Assembly (NCBI GenBank): GCA_043727195.1
Contig: JAYSYZ010000015.1
Span: 1-49,004 of the forward strand
Source: JAUYQR01 sp043727195
Lineage (GTDB): Bacteria > Pseudomonadota > Alphaproteobacteria > Rhodobacterales > Rhodobacteraceae
DNA: 49,004 bases
Direction: 5' to 3'
Position numbers and translations under genes: made by a program. This document shows, in pieces, positions 1 to 8,132 of this stretch. Every line of letters begins with the position of its first letter. Within the stretch, counting starts at the first letter, position 1. Below the pieces are notes generated by a model. The model made no database searches. It saw nothing but the letters and a program-made list of their open reading frames with translations, and was not told where the DNA came from.

Positions 1-326
1 GGGGCAAACTTTCTCAACCCGATACTGCTCGCCGCCTGAACCCCGCGCGGATCAAGATGCCAGCAGCCGTCCAGATAGGCGGTCGCGGCGTTCAGATACC
101 CTTCCGCCCGCAGATGGCCGTTGTTCACGATATGCAGGTTGCCGTCCTGCAAGGGGCGGCGCTGATCATCGCGCTCGACGGTCGGGGGTGCCAGGATAAC
201 CCGCCCGCCGCGCGCCTCGACAAGATCGCGGATCGCACCGTACAGCAGCGGACGCCGCCCTTGTGCCAGCATCGCGCCGTATCGGTCAGGAACATGGAAA
301 ATGACCGCAGCCGGTCGATCCGTCAC
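1..326 (-). CDS. Hypothetical protein, N-terminal part (runs off the window)
   Basis: The reading frame opens with GTG at 326, overlapping the cmk stop codon as GTGA, and stays open to the window edge. About 108 residues are visible, beginning VTDRPAAVIFHVPDRYG. It has no signal peptide or membrane segment. A hydrophobic strand (RVILAPP) followed by a Trp/His-containing stretch (GCWHLDPRGV) suggests a soluble alpha/beta protein. The overlap implies translational coupling to cmk. I do not recognise the family, and the missing C-terminus prevents any functional call. Confidence 0.6.
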   Translation of the reverse strand, partial: MTDRPAAVIFHVPDRYGAMLAQGRRPLLYGAIRDLVEARGGRVILAPPTVERDDQRRPLQDGNLHIVNNGHLRAEGYLNAATAYLDGCWHLDPRGVQAASSIGLRKFA

Positions 327-919
327 GTACGCGCCCGCAGAAGGGCCGCCTCGACCACGGCCACCGCCTGCGCCACCGCCTGATCGACGCCCATGACGCT
401 CGTATCCAGCAGCACCGCGTCCGTGGCCGCGCACAGCGGCGCATCCGCCCGCCCCATATCGCGCGCATCCCGCTCCAGCACGTCGCGCAACACGCGGGCC
501 TCGTCGCCGCCCAGTTCCAGCCAGCGCCGATGCGCCCGCACCTGCGCAGTGGCGGTGACGTACAGCTTCACCTCGGCCTCGGGGCAGATCACCGTGCCGA
601 TATCGCGCCCGTCCAGCACCGCCCCCCCTTCGGCCCGCGCAAATCGGCGCTGAAACGCAACCAGCGCCGCGCGTACCGCAGGGATCGCGGCGACCCGGCT
701 GGCCGCCTGCCCCGCCTCCAGCGTCCGCAGGTCATCCCGCGCCAGATCGCACACGGTCAGCGCCTCGGCCGCCACCACCGGATCGCCGCCCTTGGCCGCC
801 ACCACCCGGTACAAAAGCCCGGTATCCAGATGTGCAAAACCGAACCGCGCCGCCACTGCCCGGCTGATCGTCCCCTTGCCCGCCGCTGCCGGCCCGTCGA
901 TTGCCACCGTGAACTGCAT
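323..919 (-). CDS. cmk: Cytidylate kinase
   Basis: Cmk phosphorylates CMP and dCMP with ATP to the diphosphates, in cytoplasmic pyrimidine salvage and RNA turnover. The 198-residue protein starts MQFTVAIDGPAAAGKGT; the P-loop GPAAAGKGT is at residues 9-17, with Lys15 as the phosphate-binding lysine. The later DGRDIGTVICP stretch is the family's NMP-binding segment, and it is followed by an Arg-rich lid region. It is slightly shorter than the E. coli enzyme (about 227 residues), as in many alphaproteobacteria. It lies downstream of aroA, a common arrangement, but is separated from it by about 210 bases holding a hairpin repeat. No strong ribosome-binding site is seen before the ATG. Confidence 0.93.
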   Translation of the reverse strand: MQFTVAIDGPAAAGKGTISRAVAARFGFAHLDTGLLYRVVAAKGGDPVVAAEALTVCDLARDDLRTLEAGQAASRVAAIPAVRAALVAFQRRFARAEGGAVLDGRDIGTVICPEAEVKLYVTATAQVRAHRRWLELGGDEARVLRDVLERDARDMGRADAPLCAATDAVLLDTSVMGVDQAVAQAVAVVEAALLRART

Positions 920-993
920 CGTGAACCGTATCGCGTCCCCCGCCCCGGCACCTTGCCTAACGCAAAACCGCCGTCAGGAAAACTCCCTCGGGG

Positions 994-1098
994 CTTTCTC
1001 CTTGCCAAATATCCTCGGGGGGCAGGCCCGGAACGGGCCGTGGGGGGCAGACGGCCCCCCTCAGCCTCGGCGTGGCGCAAAGTCTCCGCGCCGAGAGA
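994..1098 (-). repeat. Three-hairpin intergenic repeat, copy 1
   Basis: Between aroA and cmk lies a run of three inverted repeats. Read on the plus strand, they follow the block AAATATCCTC at 1008-1017. The stems are 1025-1030/1034-1039, 1042-1048/1054-1060 and 1066-1072/1089-1095. The same order of parts, with different stem sequences, recurs at 7974-8092. In the transcribed (minus) direction the hairpins come first and GAGGATATTT plus a purine-rich tail follow. It may act as a transcription terminator or as an mRNA 3'-end structure after aroA. Confidence 0.7.
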
Positions 1099-1130
1099 TC
1101 AGCTTGCGGCACCGCCGCTCCGCCTGATCC

Positions 1131-2477
1131 TCAATCCCGCTCGATGACCGCGCCAAGCCCTGTCATCAGCGCCTCGAATATCGGAAACGAGGTCACGATC
1201 GGCGATGCGTCATCCACCGACACCGGCTGCCGCGATGCCATCCCGCACACCAGAAAGCTCATCGCGATCCGGTGGTCCAGATGCGTCGCACAGGTGGCCC
1301 CACCCGGCACCCCGCCCGGTCCCATCCCGTGCACGATCAGCGTGTCCTCATCTTCCTCGACCCGCACGCCGCAGGCCTCCAGCCCGCGTGCCATGGCGTC
1401 AATCCGGTCACTTTCCTTCACCCGCAGCTCTTTGACCCCGCGCATCACCGTGCGGCCATGCGCAAATGCCGCCACCACCGACAGTACCGGAAACTCGTCG
1501 ATCATCGACGGCGCGCGCGCCGCCGGAACCTCGATCCCCTGCATGGTGTCGGAAAACCGCACCCGCAAGTCCGCCACCGGCTCGCCACCCTCGCTGCGCG
1601 GGTTCAGAAACTCGATCTCGGCCCCCATTTCCACCAGCGTCAGATACAGCCCGTTGCGGGTCAGGTTCTGACTGACGCCCGGCACCAGCACATCAGACCC
1701 CTCGACGATCAGCGCCGCACAGACCGGAAACGCCGCCGAAGACGGATCGCGCGGCACCGCGACCGTCTGCGGGCGCAGTTCCGGCTGTCCGGTCAGCGTG
1801 ATCACCGACCCCTCCGCCGTCTGTTCCACCACCACCGTCGCTCCGAACCCAAGCAGCATCCGCTCCGAATGATCCCGCGTCGGCTCGCGCTCGATCACCA
1901 CCGTCTGCCCCGGCGCGTTCAGCCCCGCCAGCAGCACCGCCGATTTCACCTGTGCCGACGCCACCGGCAGCGCATAGCGCACCGGCACCGGGTTGGCCGC
2001 CCCCACCACCGTCATCGGCAAACGCCCGCCCTTGCGCCCATAAGCCTGCGCGCCGAACAGGCTCAGCGGTTCGGTCACCCGCCCCATCGGCCGCTTGCGC
2101 AGCGAGGCATCCCCGGTAAAGGTTGCGGTCATTTGCGTGGTGGCCATGCACCCCATGATCAGCCGCACGCCGGTGCCGGAGTTACCGCAGTCGATCACCC
2201 CCGCGGGTTCGGAAAACCCGCCCACCCCGACACCATGCACCGTCCACCGGCCCGCGTCATGGCGGGTGACGGTCGCGCCGAACGCCCGCATCGCTGTTGC
2301 GGTGTCCAGTACGTCCTGCCCCTCCAAAAGCCCGGTGATCGTGGTCTCGCCCACCGCCATGGCACCGAAAATCAGCGCCCGGTGGCTGATCGACTTGTCG
2401 CCCGGCACCGATGCCATCCCCTTGAGAGGCCCCGATATGCGGGCGGTCATCGGTTGGACAGTGGCGTGGCCGGACAT
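1131..2477 (-). CDS. aroA: 3-phosphoshikimate 1-carboxyvinyltransferase (EPSP synthase)
   Basis: EPSP synthase transfers the enolpyruvyl group of PEP to shikimate-3-phosphate, the sixth step of chorismate synthesis in the cytoplasm. The 448-residue protein contains the N-terminal PGDKSISHRALIFGA motif, the CGNSGTGVRLIMG loop, and the REPTRDHSERML and RVKESDRIDAMA motifs. The loop keeps Gly where the glyphosate-tolerant CP4 enzyme has Ala. The start chosen is ATG at 2477, which has a strong AGAGGAG ribosome-binding site just upstream; the frame stays open further upstream, but without family similarity. trmB lies about 80 bases upstream on the same strand and cmk is downstream. Confidence 0.95.
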   Translation of the reverse strand: MSGHATVQPMTARISGPLKGMASVPGDKSISHRALIFGAMAVGETTITGLLEGQDVLDTATAMRAFGATVTRHDAGRWTVHGVGVGGFSEPAGVIDCGNSGTGVRLIMGCMATTQMTATFTGDASLRKRPMGRVTEPLSLFGAQAYGRKGGRLPMTVVGAANPVPVRYALPVASAQVKSAVLLAGLNAPGQTVVIEREPTRDHSERMLLGFGATVVVEQTAEGSVITLTGQPELRPQTVAVPRDPSSAAFPVCAALIVEGSDVLVPGVSQNLTRNGLYLTLVEMGAEIEFLNPRSEGGEPVADLRVRFSDTMQGIEVPAARAPSMIDEFPVLSVVAAFAHGRTVMRGVKELRVKESDRIDAMARGLEACGVRVEEDEDTLIVHGMGPGGVPGGATCATHLDHRIAMSFLVCGMASRQPVSVDDASPIVTSFPIFEALMTGLGAVIERD

Positions 2478-2559
2478 GAAGAACTCCTCTGATGCGCGGG
2501 CTTGATAGCCCAAGGCGTCAACAGCGTCCACCGCACCAAATTCCCTCAAGGATTTCTGC

Positions 2560-3252
2560 TTACATCCGCCGGAACGTCAGGTAGTGCGGCGGCCGCCCTT
2601 CGCGCAGCGCCTTTTGCTCGTACCGGGTGGAAAACCAATCGTCCCAAGGCACCCCGCCCTGATCCGCAAGATCAAAGCCCGCTTTCGGCACCTCTTCCAG
2701 CGTCTGGCGGACGTAGTCGGGAATGTCGGTTGCCACCCGAAACTCCGCGCCCGGCTGCATCACCCTGGCAAGGCCGGCCAGATAACCGGGCGTCACAAAG
2801 CGGCGGCGGTGGTGGCGGGCCTTGGGCCAGGGATCGGGATAGTTCAGAAAGCATCTGGCCACCGAGGCCGCAGGCAGCACCTCGAACAGATCGCGCACAT
2901 CACCGGGATGGATCGCCAGATTGCCGATCCGACCGTCGCGCACCTTGCCCAGCAGCATCGCAATGCCGTTCACAAACGGCTCGCAGCCGATCACGAACAC
3001 CTCCGGATACCGCGCCGCCATATGCACCAGATGCTCGCCACCGCCGAATCCGACCTCCAGCCACAGGGGCCGGCCGCCGGTCAGCGCATCCCGGTCAAAG
3101 GGCGCGCGGGCGGGGTTTGCGTCGCGGGTCACATTGGCCAGCGACAGCGGCTCCAGCCCCTCGGCCAGATAGGCCTTCTGGCTGGCCCGCAGGGTCTTGC
3201 CCCGGATGCGGCCATAGAAATTGCGCCGCTCGACAAGAGGGATATCCGCCAT
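2560..3252 (-). CDS. trmB: tRNA (guanine-N7-)-methyltransferase
   Basis: TrmB methylates N7 of G46 in the variable loop of tRNAs using SAM. The 230-residue protein has the Rossmann SAM-binding motif LEVGFGGGEHL, the conserved GCEPFVNGIA segment, and the family signature NYPDPWPKARHHRRR (usually F-PDPWPKKRHHKRR). The C-terminal TRYEQKALREGRPPHYL region is also typical. It starts five bases after the queF stop, so the two are probably cotranscribed with metK, which makes the SAM it consumes. Confidence 0.95.
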   Translation of the reverse strand: MADIPLVERRNFYGRIRGKTLRASQKAYLAEGLEPLSLANVTRDANPARAPFDRDALTGGRPLWLEVGFGGGEHLVHMAARYPEVFVIGCEPFVNGIAMLLGKVRDGRIGNLAIHPGDVRDLFEVLPAASVARCFLNYPDPWPKARHHRRRFVTPGYLAGLARVMQPGAEFRVATDIPDYVRQTLEEVPKAGFDLADQGGVPWDDWFSTRYEQKALREGRPPHYLTFRRM

Positions 3253-3257
3253 CCGCC

Positions 3258-3722
3258 TCAGCCACGCCCGCGGTACGGGGCAACCCCCTGGTCGGGCAGC
3301 CAGACGCCTTCGGGCGGCGCGCCGGTCTGCCAGAACACGTCGATCGGGATGCCGCCGCGCGGATACCAGTAGGCACCGATCCGCAGCCAGACCGGATCCA
3401 GCAAAGCCACTATCCGCTTGGCGATATCCAGCGTGCAGTCTTCGTGGAATGCGCCATGATTGCGAAAACTGCCCAGATACAGCTTCAGCGATTTGGATTC
3501 GACCAGCCAGTCACCCGGCACATAGTCGATCACCATGTGGGCGAAATCCGGCTGGCCCGTCATCGGACAAAGCGAGGTGAACTCCGGTGCGGTGAACCGC
3601 ACCACATACCCCGTCCCGGCATGGCCCGCAGGCACGCGCTCCAGCACCGCCGCCTCGGGATCGGCAGGGGCTGCAGTGGCCTGACCCAGTTGCGTCAGCC
3701 CCGTCACATCTGTCTTGACCAT
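3258..3722 (-). CDS. queF: NADPH-dependent 7-cyano-7-deazaguanine reductase
   Basis: QueF reduces preQ0 to preQ1 in queuosine biosynthesis. The short (type I) form is seen here, 154 residues from ATG at 3722. Key residues are visible: nucleophilic Cys52 in SLCPMTGQPDFA, Asp59 in the same segment, the QueF motif ESKSLKLY starting at residue 75, and HEDCT downstream. An ATG lies eight codons further upstream (3746), but GGAGGGA sits six bases before the internal ATG, and family members begin at about this point, so the inner start is preferred. It lies between metK and trmB with very short spacers, suggesting one transcript. Confidence 0.93.
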   Translation of the reverse strand: MVKTDVTGLTQLGQATAAPADPEAAVLERVPAGHAGTGYVVRFTAPEFTSLCPMTGQPDFAHMVIDYVPGDWLVESKSLKLYLGSFRNHGAFHEDCTLDIAKRIVALLDPVWLRIGAYWYPRGGIPIDVFWQTGAPPEGVWLPDQGVAPYRGRG

Positions 3723-3753
3723 CGCCGTTCCCTCCGGTGCCGTCATGCAGCCG

Positions 3754-4932
3754 TCAGACGGCTTTCTTCAGCGCATCGATCAGATCGATACGCTCCCACG
3801 AAAAGCCGCCATCCGCCTCGGGCGCACGGCCGAAATGGCCGTAGGCGCTGGTGCGGGCATAGATTGGCTTGTTCAGCCCCAGATGATCGCGGATGCCGCG
3901 CGGCGTCAGATCCATGCAGTCGGCCACGGCCTTCTCGATCCGCGCCGCATCCACCTGACCGGTGCCATGCGTATCGATATAGATCGACAAGGGTTTCGCC
4001 ACGCCAATGGCATAAGACACCTGCAGGGTGCAGCGTTCTGCCAGCCCGGCGGCCACCACGTTCTTGGCCAGATAGCGCGCGGCATAGGCCGCCGACCGGT
4101 CGACCTTGGTCGGATCCTTGCCGGAAAACGCGCCGCCACCATGCGGGGCAGCCCCCCCATAGGTATCGACGATGATCTTGCGCCCGGTCAGGCCGGCGTC
4201 GCCATCCGGGCCGCCGATCACGAAGGTGCCCGTCGGATTCACATGCCATTCGGTGTTCTTGGTGATCCAGCCGTCCGGCAGCACCTTGCGGATGTAGGGC
4301 TCCACAATGCCGCGGATCACCTTCGAGGTCTGCCGCTTCGACGTATGCTGCGTCGACAGCACGACCGAGGTCACCTCCACCGGCTTGCCGTCCGCATAAC
4401 GCAGGGTCAGCTGGCTTTTGGCATCCGGCCCCAGCGTCGGCTCGGCCCCGGATTTGCGCGCTTCCGCCAATGCTTTCAGGATCGCATGCGCATACTGGAT
4501 CGGTGCCGGCATGTAATCCGGCGTCTCCAGCGTCGCATATCCGAACATGATCCCCTGATCACCCGCCCCGTCGCGATCCACGCCCTGCGCGATATGTGCC
4601 GACTGTTCGTGCAGATAGTTGTGGATCTTGATCTTCGACCAGTGGAATTTCTTCTGCTCATAGCCGATCTCGCGCACACAGGCGCGCACGATGCCATCGA
4701 CACGGGCCATCATCGCCGCGGTGGCGTCTTTCGACGACAGGCCGACCTCGCCGCCGACCACCACCCGGTTCGTGGTGGCAAAGGTCTCGCAGGCGACGCG
4801 GGCGTTTGGCTCTTCGGTCAGGAAGGCATCAAGGACGGCATCCGAAATCCGGTCACAGACCTTGTCGGGATGCCCCTCGGACACCGATTCCGAAGTGAAG
4901 ACATAGTCTTTGCGGCCAGTCGAAGTGTTCAT
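3754..4932 (-). CDS. metK: S-adenosylmethionine synthetase
   Basis: MetK makes SAM from methionine and ATP and acts as a cytoplasmic tetramer. The 392-residue protein has the N-terminal FTSESVSEGHPDKVCDRISDA motif with the catalytic-domain histidine, the GDQGIMFGYA motif, and the glycine-rich GGGAFSGKDPTKVDRSAAY loop. Its leader carries a SAM/SAH riboswitch (4940-4984) whose 3' strand contains the ribosome-binding site, so translation should fall when SAM or SAH is high. It is followed closely by queF and trmB. The start ATG at 4932 is fixed by the riboswitch layout and by the conserved N-terminus. Confidence 0.97.
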   Translation of the reverse strand: MNTSTGRKDYVFTSESVSEGHPDKVCDRISDAVLDAFLTEEPNARVACETFATTNRVVVGGEVGLSSKDATAAMMARVDGIVRACVREIGYEQKKFHWSKIKIHNYLHEQSAHIAQGVDRDGAGDQGIMFGYATLETPDYMPAPIQYAHAILKALAEARKSGAEPTLGPDAKSQLTLRYADGKPVEVTSVVLSTQHTSKRQTSKVIRGIVEPYIRKVLPDGWITKNTEWHVNPTGTFVIGGPDGDAGLTGRKIIVDTYGGAAPHGGGAFSGKDPTKVDRSAAYAARYLAKNVVAAGLAERCTLQVSYAIGVAKPLSIYIDTHGTGQVDAARIEKAVADCMDLTPRGIRDHLGLNKPIYARTSAYGHFGRAPEADGGFSWERIDLIDALKKAV

Positions 4933-4939
4933 GGGGGAC

Positions 4940-4984
4940 GTGCTCCGTTGAAGATCCCCGCCACGCCAGGAAGCCGTTGTGGCA
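4940..4984 (-). promoter_or_regulatory. SAM/SAH riboswitch controlling metK
   Basis: On the minus strand the metK leader reads TGCCAC (4984-4979), AACGGCTTCCTGGC (4978-4965), GTGGCG (4964-4959), a 12-base linker, then GGAGCAC (4946-4940) and, seven bases later, the ATG. TGCCAC and GTGGCG form the outer stem (one U-G pair). The loop AACGGCTTCCTGGC and the downstream GGAGCA are the conserved halves of the SAM/SAH riboswitch, a class known mostly upstream of metK in Rhodobacterales. GGAG is also the Shine-Dalgarno sequence, so ligand-bound pseudoknot formation would hide it. The match to the remembered consensus is essentially complete. Confidence 0.92.
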
Positions 4985-4999
4985 GTTCAATATCGCACT

Positions 5000-5028
5000 C
5001 CGATAGACGGGTGCCCCGTCGCCGTCAA
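5000..5028 (-). promoter_or_regulatory. Probable sigma-70 promoter of metK
   Basis: TTGACG (5028-5023) and TATCGG (5005-5000) are separated by exactly 17 bases on the minus strand, about 16 bases upstream of the riboswitch. The -35 box contains the lnt stop codon (TGA at 5027-5025). The spacing to the riboswitch is what a short riboswitch leader would need. No experimental start site is known. Confidence 0.55.
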
Positions 5029-6500
5029 TGGGCCGCAATGCGCCCGCGCCGCAAGGTCAAAAAACCGAGGCTGGCCAGCACCATAAGCAGCGGTACCTCG
5101 CCGAACCGGTTGTATGGCGTCGGTGGCAGTGCCCCCGGCAGCGCCGCATCCAGCGCACCCATCGTGCCGAACGGCAGTTGCGCCACCACCCGGCCCCGCG
5201 CGTCGATGACTGCCGTCACCCCGGTGTTGGCCACGCGCACCAGTGGCAGCCCCTGCTCCACCGCGCGCAACCGGGCCTGGGCAAAATGCTGGAACGGCCC
5301 GGTCCAGACCCCGAACCAGGCGTCGTTGGTGATCTGCACGATCCAGTCCGCCCGCTCCGGCGCGGCATTCACATCCTGCGGAAACACCGCCTCATAGCAG
5401 ATCAGCGGCATCACCTTGCCAAACCGGCCAAGGTTCAGGATGGCAGGTCCCGGCCCCGCCGAATAGGTGCCCCCGGCCTGCGCGGCAAAGGCGGTCAGAC
5501 CAAACCATTCGCCCAGGATGTCACCGAAGGGCACGTATTCGCCGAACGGCACCAGATGCTGCTTGTCATAGCGCGCTGTCTCTGCCCCGTCCTGCTCCAG
5601 CACGCGCAGGCTGTTCCAGAACCGCTCGCCCTCGGCCCGCTGGATGCCAAACATCACCGGCCTGCCACCCGATGCCCCGGTGATCATCGGCGCCACCTCG
5701 GGCGAATATTCCAGCATGTAGGGCACCGCCGTCTCGGGCCAGACCGTCAGGTCGGCGGGCGTGCCCTGTGCCGTCAGGGTGCGCAGCCGGTTGAAGTACA
5801 ACTGCGCCCGGCCTGCGTCCCATTTCAGATGCTGTTCGGCATCGGGCTGCACCAGCCGCATGGTCAGATCGCGGTCCGCAGGCATCGGCCCCGACAGCCG
5901 CCACACCCCCGCCCCCGCCACCAGCCCCAGCGCCAGCCCCGCAACCAGGCCCCCGCGCCAGAACCAGACCACCGGCAGCGCCGCCGCCAGCGTGGTCATC
6001 GCCGTCAATGCCTCGGGCCCGGCCAAGGCCGCCAGCTGATCCAGTGGCGTGCCAATCCACACATGCCCGATCTGCGCCCAGGGAAATCCGGTCAGCACGT
6101 ACCCCCGTGCCATTTCCGCTGCCGCCAGCGCCACGGCAAGGCCCGGCGCCCGGTGCCGCGCCCCGGCTGCAACCGCCGCCGCCGCCCCCCAGAACAGCGC
6201 CAGCCCGAACGACAGCAGGACCACGGCGAACGGGGCCATCCAGCCATGCCGCGCCACATCGATCAGGAACGGCTCGACGATCCAGCTCAGGCTCAGTGCA
6301 AAATACCCGGCCCCGCCGAACAGGCCCAGCCAGAAGGCCCGCCATGCCCCGGATTCGCGCCCGATCAGCCAGATCAACCCGGCCAGTGCGGCCAGCGTCG
6401 CCCACCAGAACCCGACCGGCGCCTGCCCCAGCGCCATGACCGCGCCCAGGGAAAATCCCGCCGCCGCCCGCCGCCACCCGGGCCAGCGCCCCTGCCTCAT
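5025..6500 (-). CDS. lnt: Apolipoprotein N-acyltransferase
   Basis: Lnt adds the third acyl chain to the N-terminal Cys of outer-membrane lipoproteins, in the inner membrane. The 491-residue protein has about six hydrophobic segments in its first 200 residues, then a periplasmic nitrilase-like domain. The catalytic triad is visible: Glu256 (TVWPETAVP), Lys313 (YDKQHLVPFGEYVP) and Cys368 (PLICYEAVFP). A final hydrophobic segment lies near the C-terminus. It starts three bases after the corC stop and is probably translated from the phoH-ybeY-corC-lnt transcript. Its stop codon falls inside the metK -35 box. Confidence 0.95.
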   Translation of the reverse strand: MRQGRWPGWRRAAAGFSLGAVMALGQAPVGFWWATLAALAGLIWLIGRESGAWRAFWLGLFGGAGYFALSLSWIVEPFLIDVARHGWMAPFAVVLLSFGLALFWGAAAAVAAGARHRAPGLAVALAAAEMARGYVLTGFPWAQIGHVWIGTPLDQLAALAGPEALTAMTTLAAALPVVWFWRGGLVAGLALGLVAGAGVWRLSGPMPADRDLTMRLVQPDAEQHLKWDAGRAQLYFNRLRTLTAQGTPADLTVWPETAVPYMLEYSPEVAPMITGASGGRPVMFGIQRAEGERFWNSLRVLEQDGAETARYDKQHLVPFGEYVPFGDILGEWFGLTAFAAQAGGTYSAGPGPAILNLGRFGKVMPLICYEAVFPQDVNAAPERADWIVQITNDAWFGVWTGPFQHFAQARLRAVEQGLPLVRVANTGVTAVIDARGRVVAQLPFGTMGALDAALPGALPPTPYNRFGEVPLLMVLASLGFLTLRRGRIAAH

Positions 6501-6503
6501 CGG

Positions 6504-7391
6504 TCAGTCCCTCGACCCGGCCTGCGCGGTCAGCCGCACCCGCAGCCGCTTGATGCGGCGGGGATCGGCATCGACGATCTCGATCTCCGCCCCGCTCTCG
6601 TGCCCCACCACCTCGCCCCGCGCCGGTACCCGCCCGATGCGCAGAAACACCAGCCCGCCCAGCGTGTCGATCTCCTCATCTTCCTCCCCGGTGCGCAGCC
6701 GGATGCCCAGCGCCGCCTCGATTTCCTCAAGCGGCGCGGTGGATTGCGCCAGGATTACCCCCGGCTTTTCTTCCTTCCACAGCGCGCCTTCGTCTTCGTC
6801 ATGCTCGTCCTCGATTTCGCCCAGCACGGTCTCGATCAGATCCTCGATGGTGACCAGCCCATCCACCCCGCCATATTCGTCGATCACCAGCGCCAGATGC
6901 GCCCGCTCCTTCTGCATCTTCTGCAGCAGAACCCCGGTCGGCATCGACGGCGGTGCATACAGGATCGGCCGCAACAGCCGCTTCAGACTGAACCGCCCGG
7001 TCGCCCCGAAGCCGTGCTGCAACGCCAGATCCTTCAGCAGGACCAACCCCTGGGGATGATCCAGCGTGCCCTTGTAGACGGGCACCCGGCTGAAGCCATG
7101 CTCGCGGAACACCGCAACCAGTTCTTCCTTGCCGATGTCCAGAGGCACCGCCACGATCTCGATCTTGGGAATGGCCACATCATCGACCCGCATCCGCCGC
7201 AGCGCGCCAAGCCCCGGGCTTGCCGCAGGTGACGGGGTCACCGTGTCAGCCACGCCCGGATCGCCGCCGGGCGTCAGCGCTGAAAATATCCGCCCGAAAA
7301 ATCCCCGCTGCGCGGGGTCGGATCGCTCATCCTCGGCCAGATCCGGAAGCGCGCCCTGCGCTGCGGCTGACCCGTCGTTGCTACTGCCCAT
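6504..7391 (-). CDS. corC: CBS-domain protein of the HlyC/CorC family (YbeX-like)
   Basis: The 295-residue cytoplasmic protein has a short acidic N-terminal region, two CBS domains (about residues 65-190, with the typical VYKGTLDHPQGLVLLKDL and LALVIDEYGGVDGLVTIEDLIE segments) and a C-terminal CorC_HlyC transporter-associated domain. Members are linked to magnesium/cobalt homeostasis and, for YbeX, to ribosome quality. This one lacks the N-terminal DUF21 membrane domain, so it is the YbeX type. AAAGGA lies just before the ATG. It sits between ybeY and lnt as in many proteobacteria. Confidence 0.9.
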   Translation of the reverse strand: MGSSNDGSAAAQGALPDLAEDERSDPAQRGFFGRIFSALTPGGDPGVADTVTPSPAASPGLGALRRMRVDDVAIPKIEIVAVPLDIGKEELVAVFREHGFSRVPVYKGTLDHPQGLVLLKDLALQHGFGATGRFSLKRLLRPILYAPPSMPTGVLLQKMQKERAHLALVIDEYGGVDGLVTIEDLIETVLGEIEDEHDEDEGALWKEEKPGVILAQSTAPLEEIEAALGIRLRTGEEDEEIDTLGGLVFLRIGRVPARGEVVGHESGAEIEIVDADPRRIKRLRVRLTAQAGSRD

Positions 7392-7433
7392 CGGTCCTTT
7401 ATCCAGAAAACACCCAACCTTTGAATACCGCGG

Positions 7434-7937
7434 TTAATATGGGTCGGAAACACCCAAGGTTGCAAGTATCCGCACTTCATTGCGTTCCATCAAGGCGGCA
7501 TCCGCCGGTTCAACGTGATCATAGCCCAGCAGATGTAACACGCCATGCACGATCAGATGCGTCACATGATCGGCAAGCGGCTTTTGCTGCGCCTCCGCCT
7601 CGGCGACACAGGTTTCCCAGGCGATGGCAATATCCCCCAGGCTTTCCGGCCCCGCCGCCGACCCCGGCACGGGCCGCCCCGGCTCCAGACCTGCGCCCTC
7701 CGCCCCGCGTTCCTCCGACGGCCAACTCAGCACGTTGGTCGGCACCGGTTTGCCGCGGAAATCCGCGTTCAACACCGCGATCCGCGCATCGTCGCATCCC
7801 ATCAACCCGATCTCGAACCCCGCCACCGGCAGCCCAAGCCCCGCCAGTGCCGCCTGCGCCGCGCGCTCGGCCAGCGCCTGCAGCCCGAACACCTCCCAGC
7901 GCGCATCCTCGATCACCGTCTCGACCAGATCATCCAT
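7434..7937 (-). CDS. ybeY: Endoribonuclease YbeY (rRNA maturation factor)
   Basis: YbeY is a zinc-dependent single-strand endoribonuclease in 16S rRNA 3'-end maturation and 70S quality control. The 167-residue protein shows the metal-binding signature HGVLHLLGYDH, with His131, His135 and His141. The upstream PTNVLSWPSEE and GDIAIAWETC segments are also family-typical. It follows phoH, separated by about 195 bases that hold the second copy of the three-hairpin repeat, and it precedes corC by 42 bases. Confidence 0.95.
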   Translation of the reverse strand: MDDLVETVIEDARWEVFGLQALAERAAQAALAGLGLPVAGFEIGLMGCDDARIAVLNADFRGKPVPTNVLSWPSEERGAEGAGLEPGRPVPGSAAGPESLGDIAIAWETCVAEAEAQQKPLADHVTHLIVHGVLHLLGYDHVEPADAALMERNEVRILATLGVSDPY

Positions 7938-7973
7938 GCGCCGCGCCTACATAAGCTCCCGAACCCCCGCAAG

Positions 7974-8092
7974 CTCTTTCATCTGTCCGGAAATATCCTC
8001 AGGGGGGCAGCCCCGGACCCCGGTCCGGGGCGTGGGGGGCGGAATGCCCCCCTCAGCCTCGGCTCTCGGGCAACGTCCCGAGGGCCGAGAGC
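7974..8092 (-). repeat. Three-hairpin intergenic repeat, copy 2
   Basis: Copy 2 lies between phoH and ybeY. On the plus strand AAATATCCTC (7991-8000) is followed by stems 8011-8019/8022-8030, 8034-8040/8046-8052 and 8058-8070/8077-8089 (the last with one bulged base). Compared with copy 1, flanking blocks such as CCTCAGCCTCGG are conserved, whereas stem sequences differ and still pair. That points to selection on structure. On the transcribed strand the element ends GAGGATATTT followed by a purine-rich tail, as in copy 1. Confidence 0.7.
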
Positions 8093-8132
8093 ATGAACCT
8101 GCGCCGCAAGGCGCCCCGCCAGGCCGCCGCCC

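Noticed and set aside
3715..7232. Very long plus-strand open frames (560 and 734 codons) across metK, lnt and corC
   Set aside because: They are antisense to genes with clear family motifs; the translations are Arg/Pro/His-rich without any conserved segment, as expected from high-GC shadow frames.
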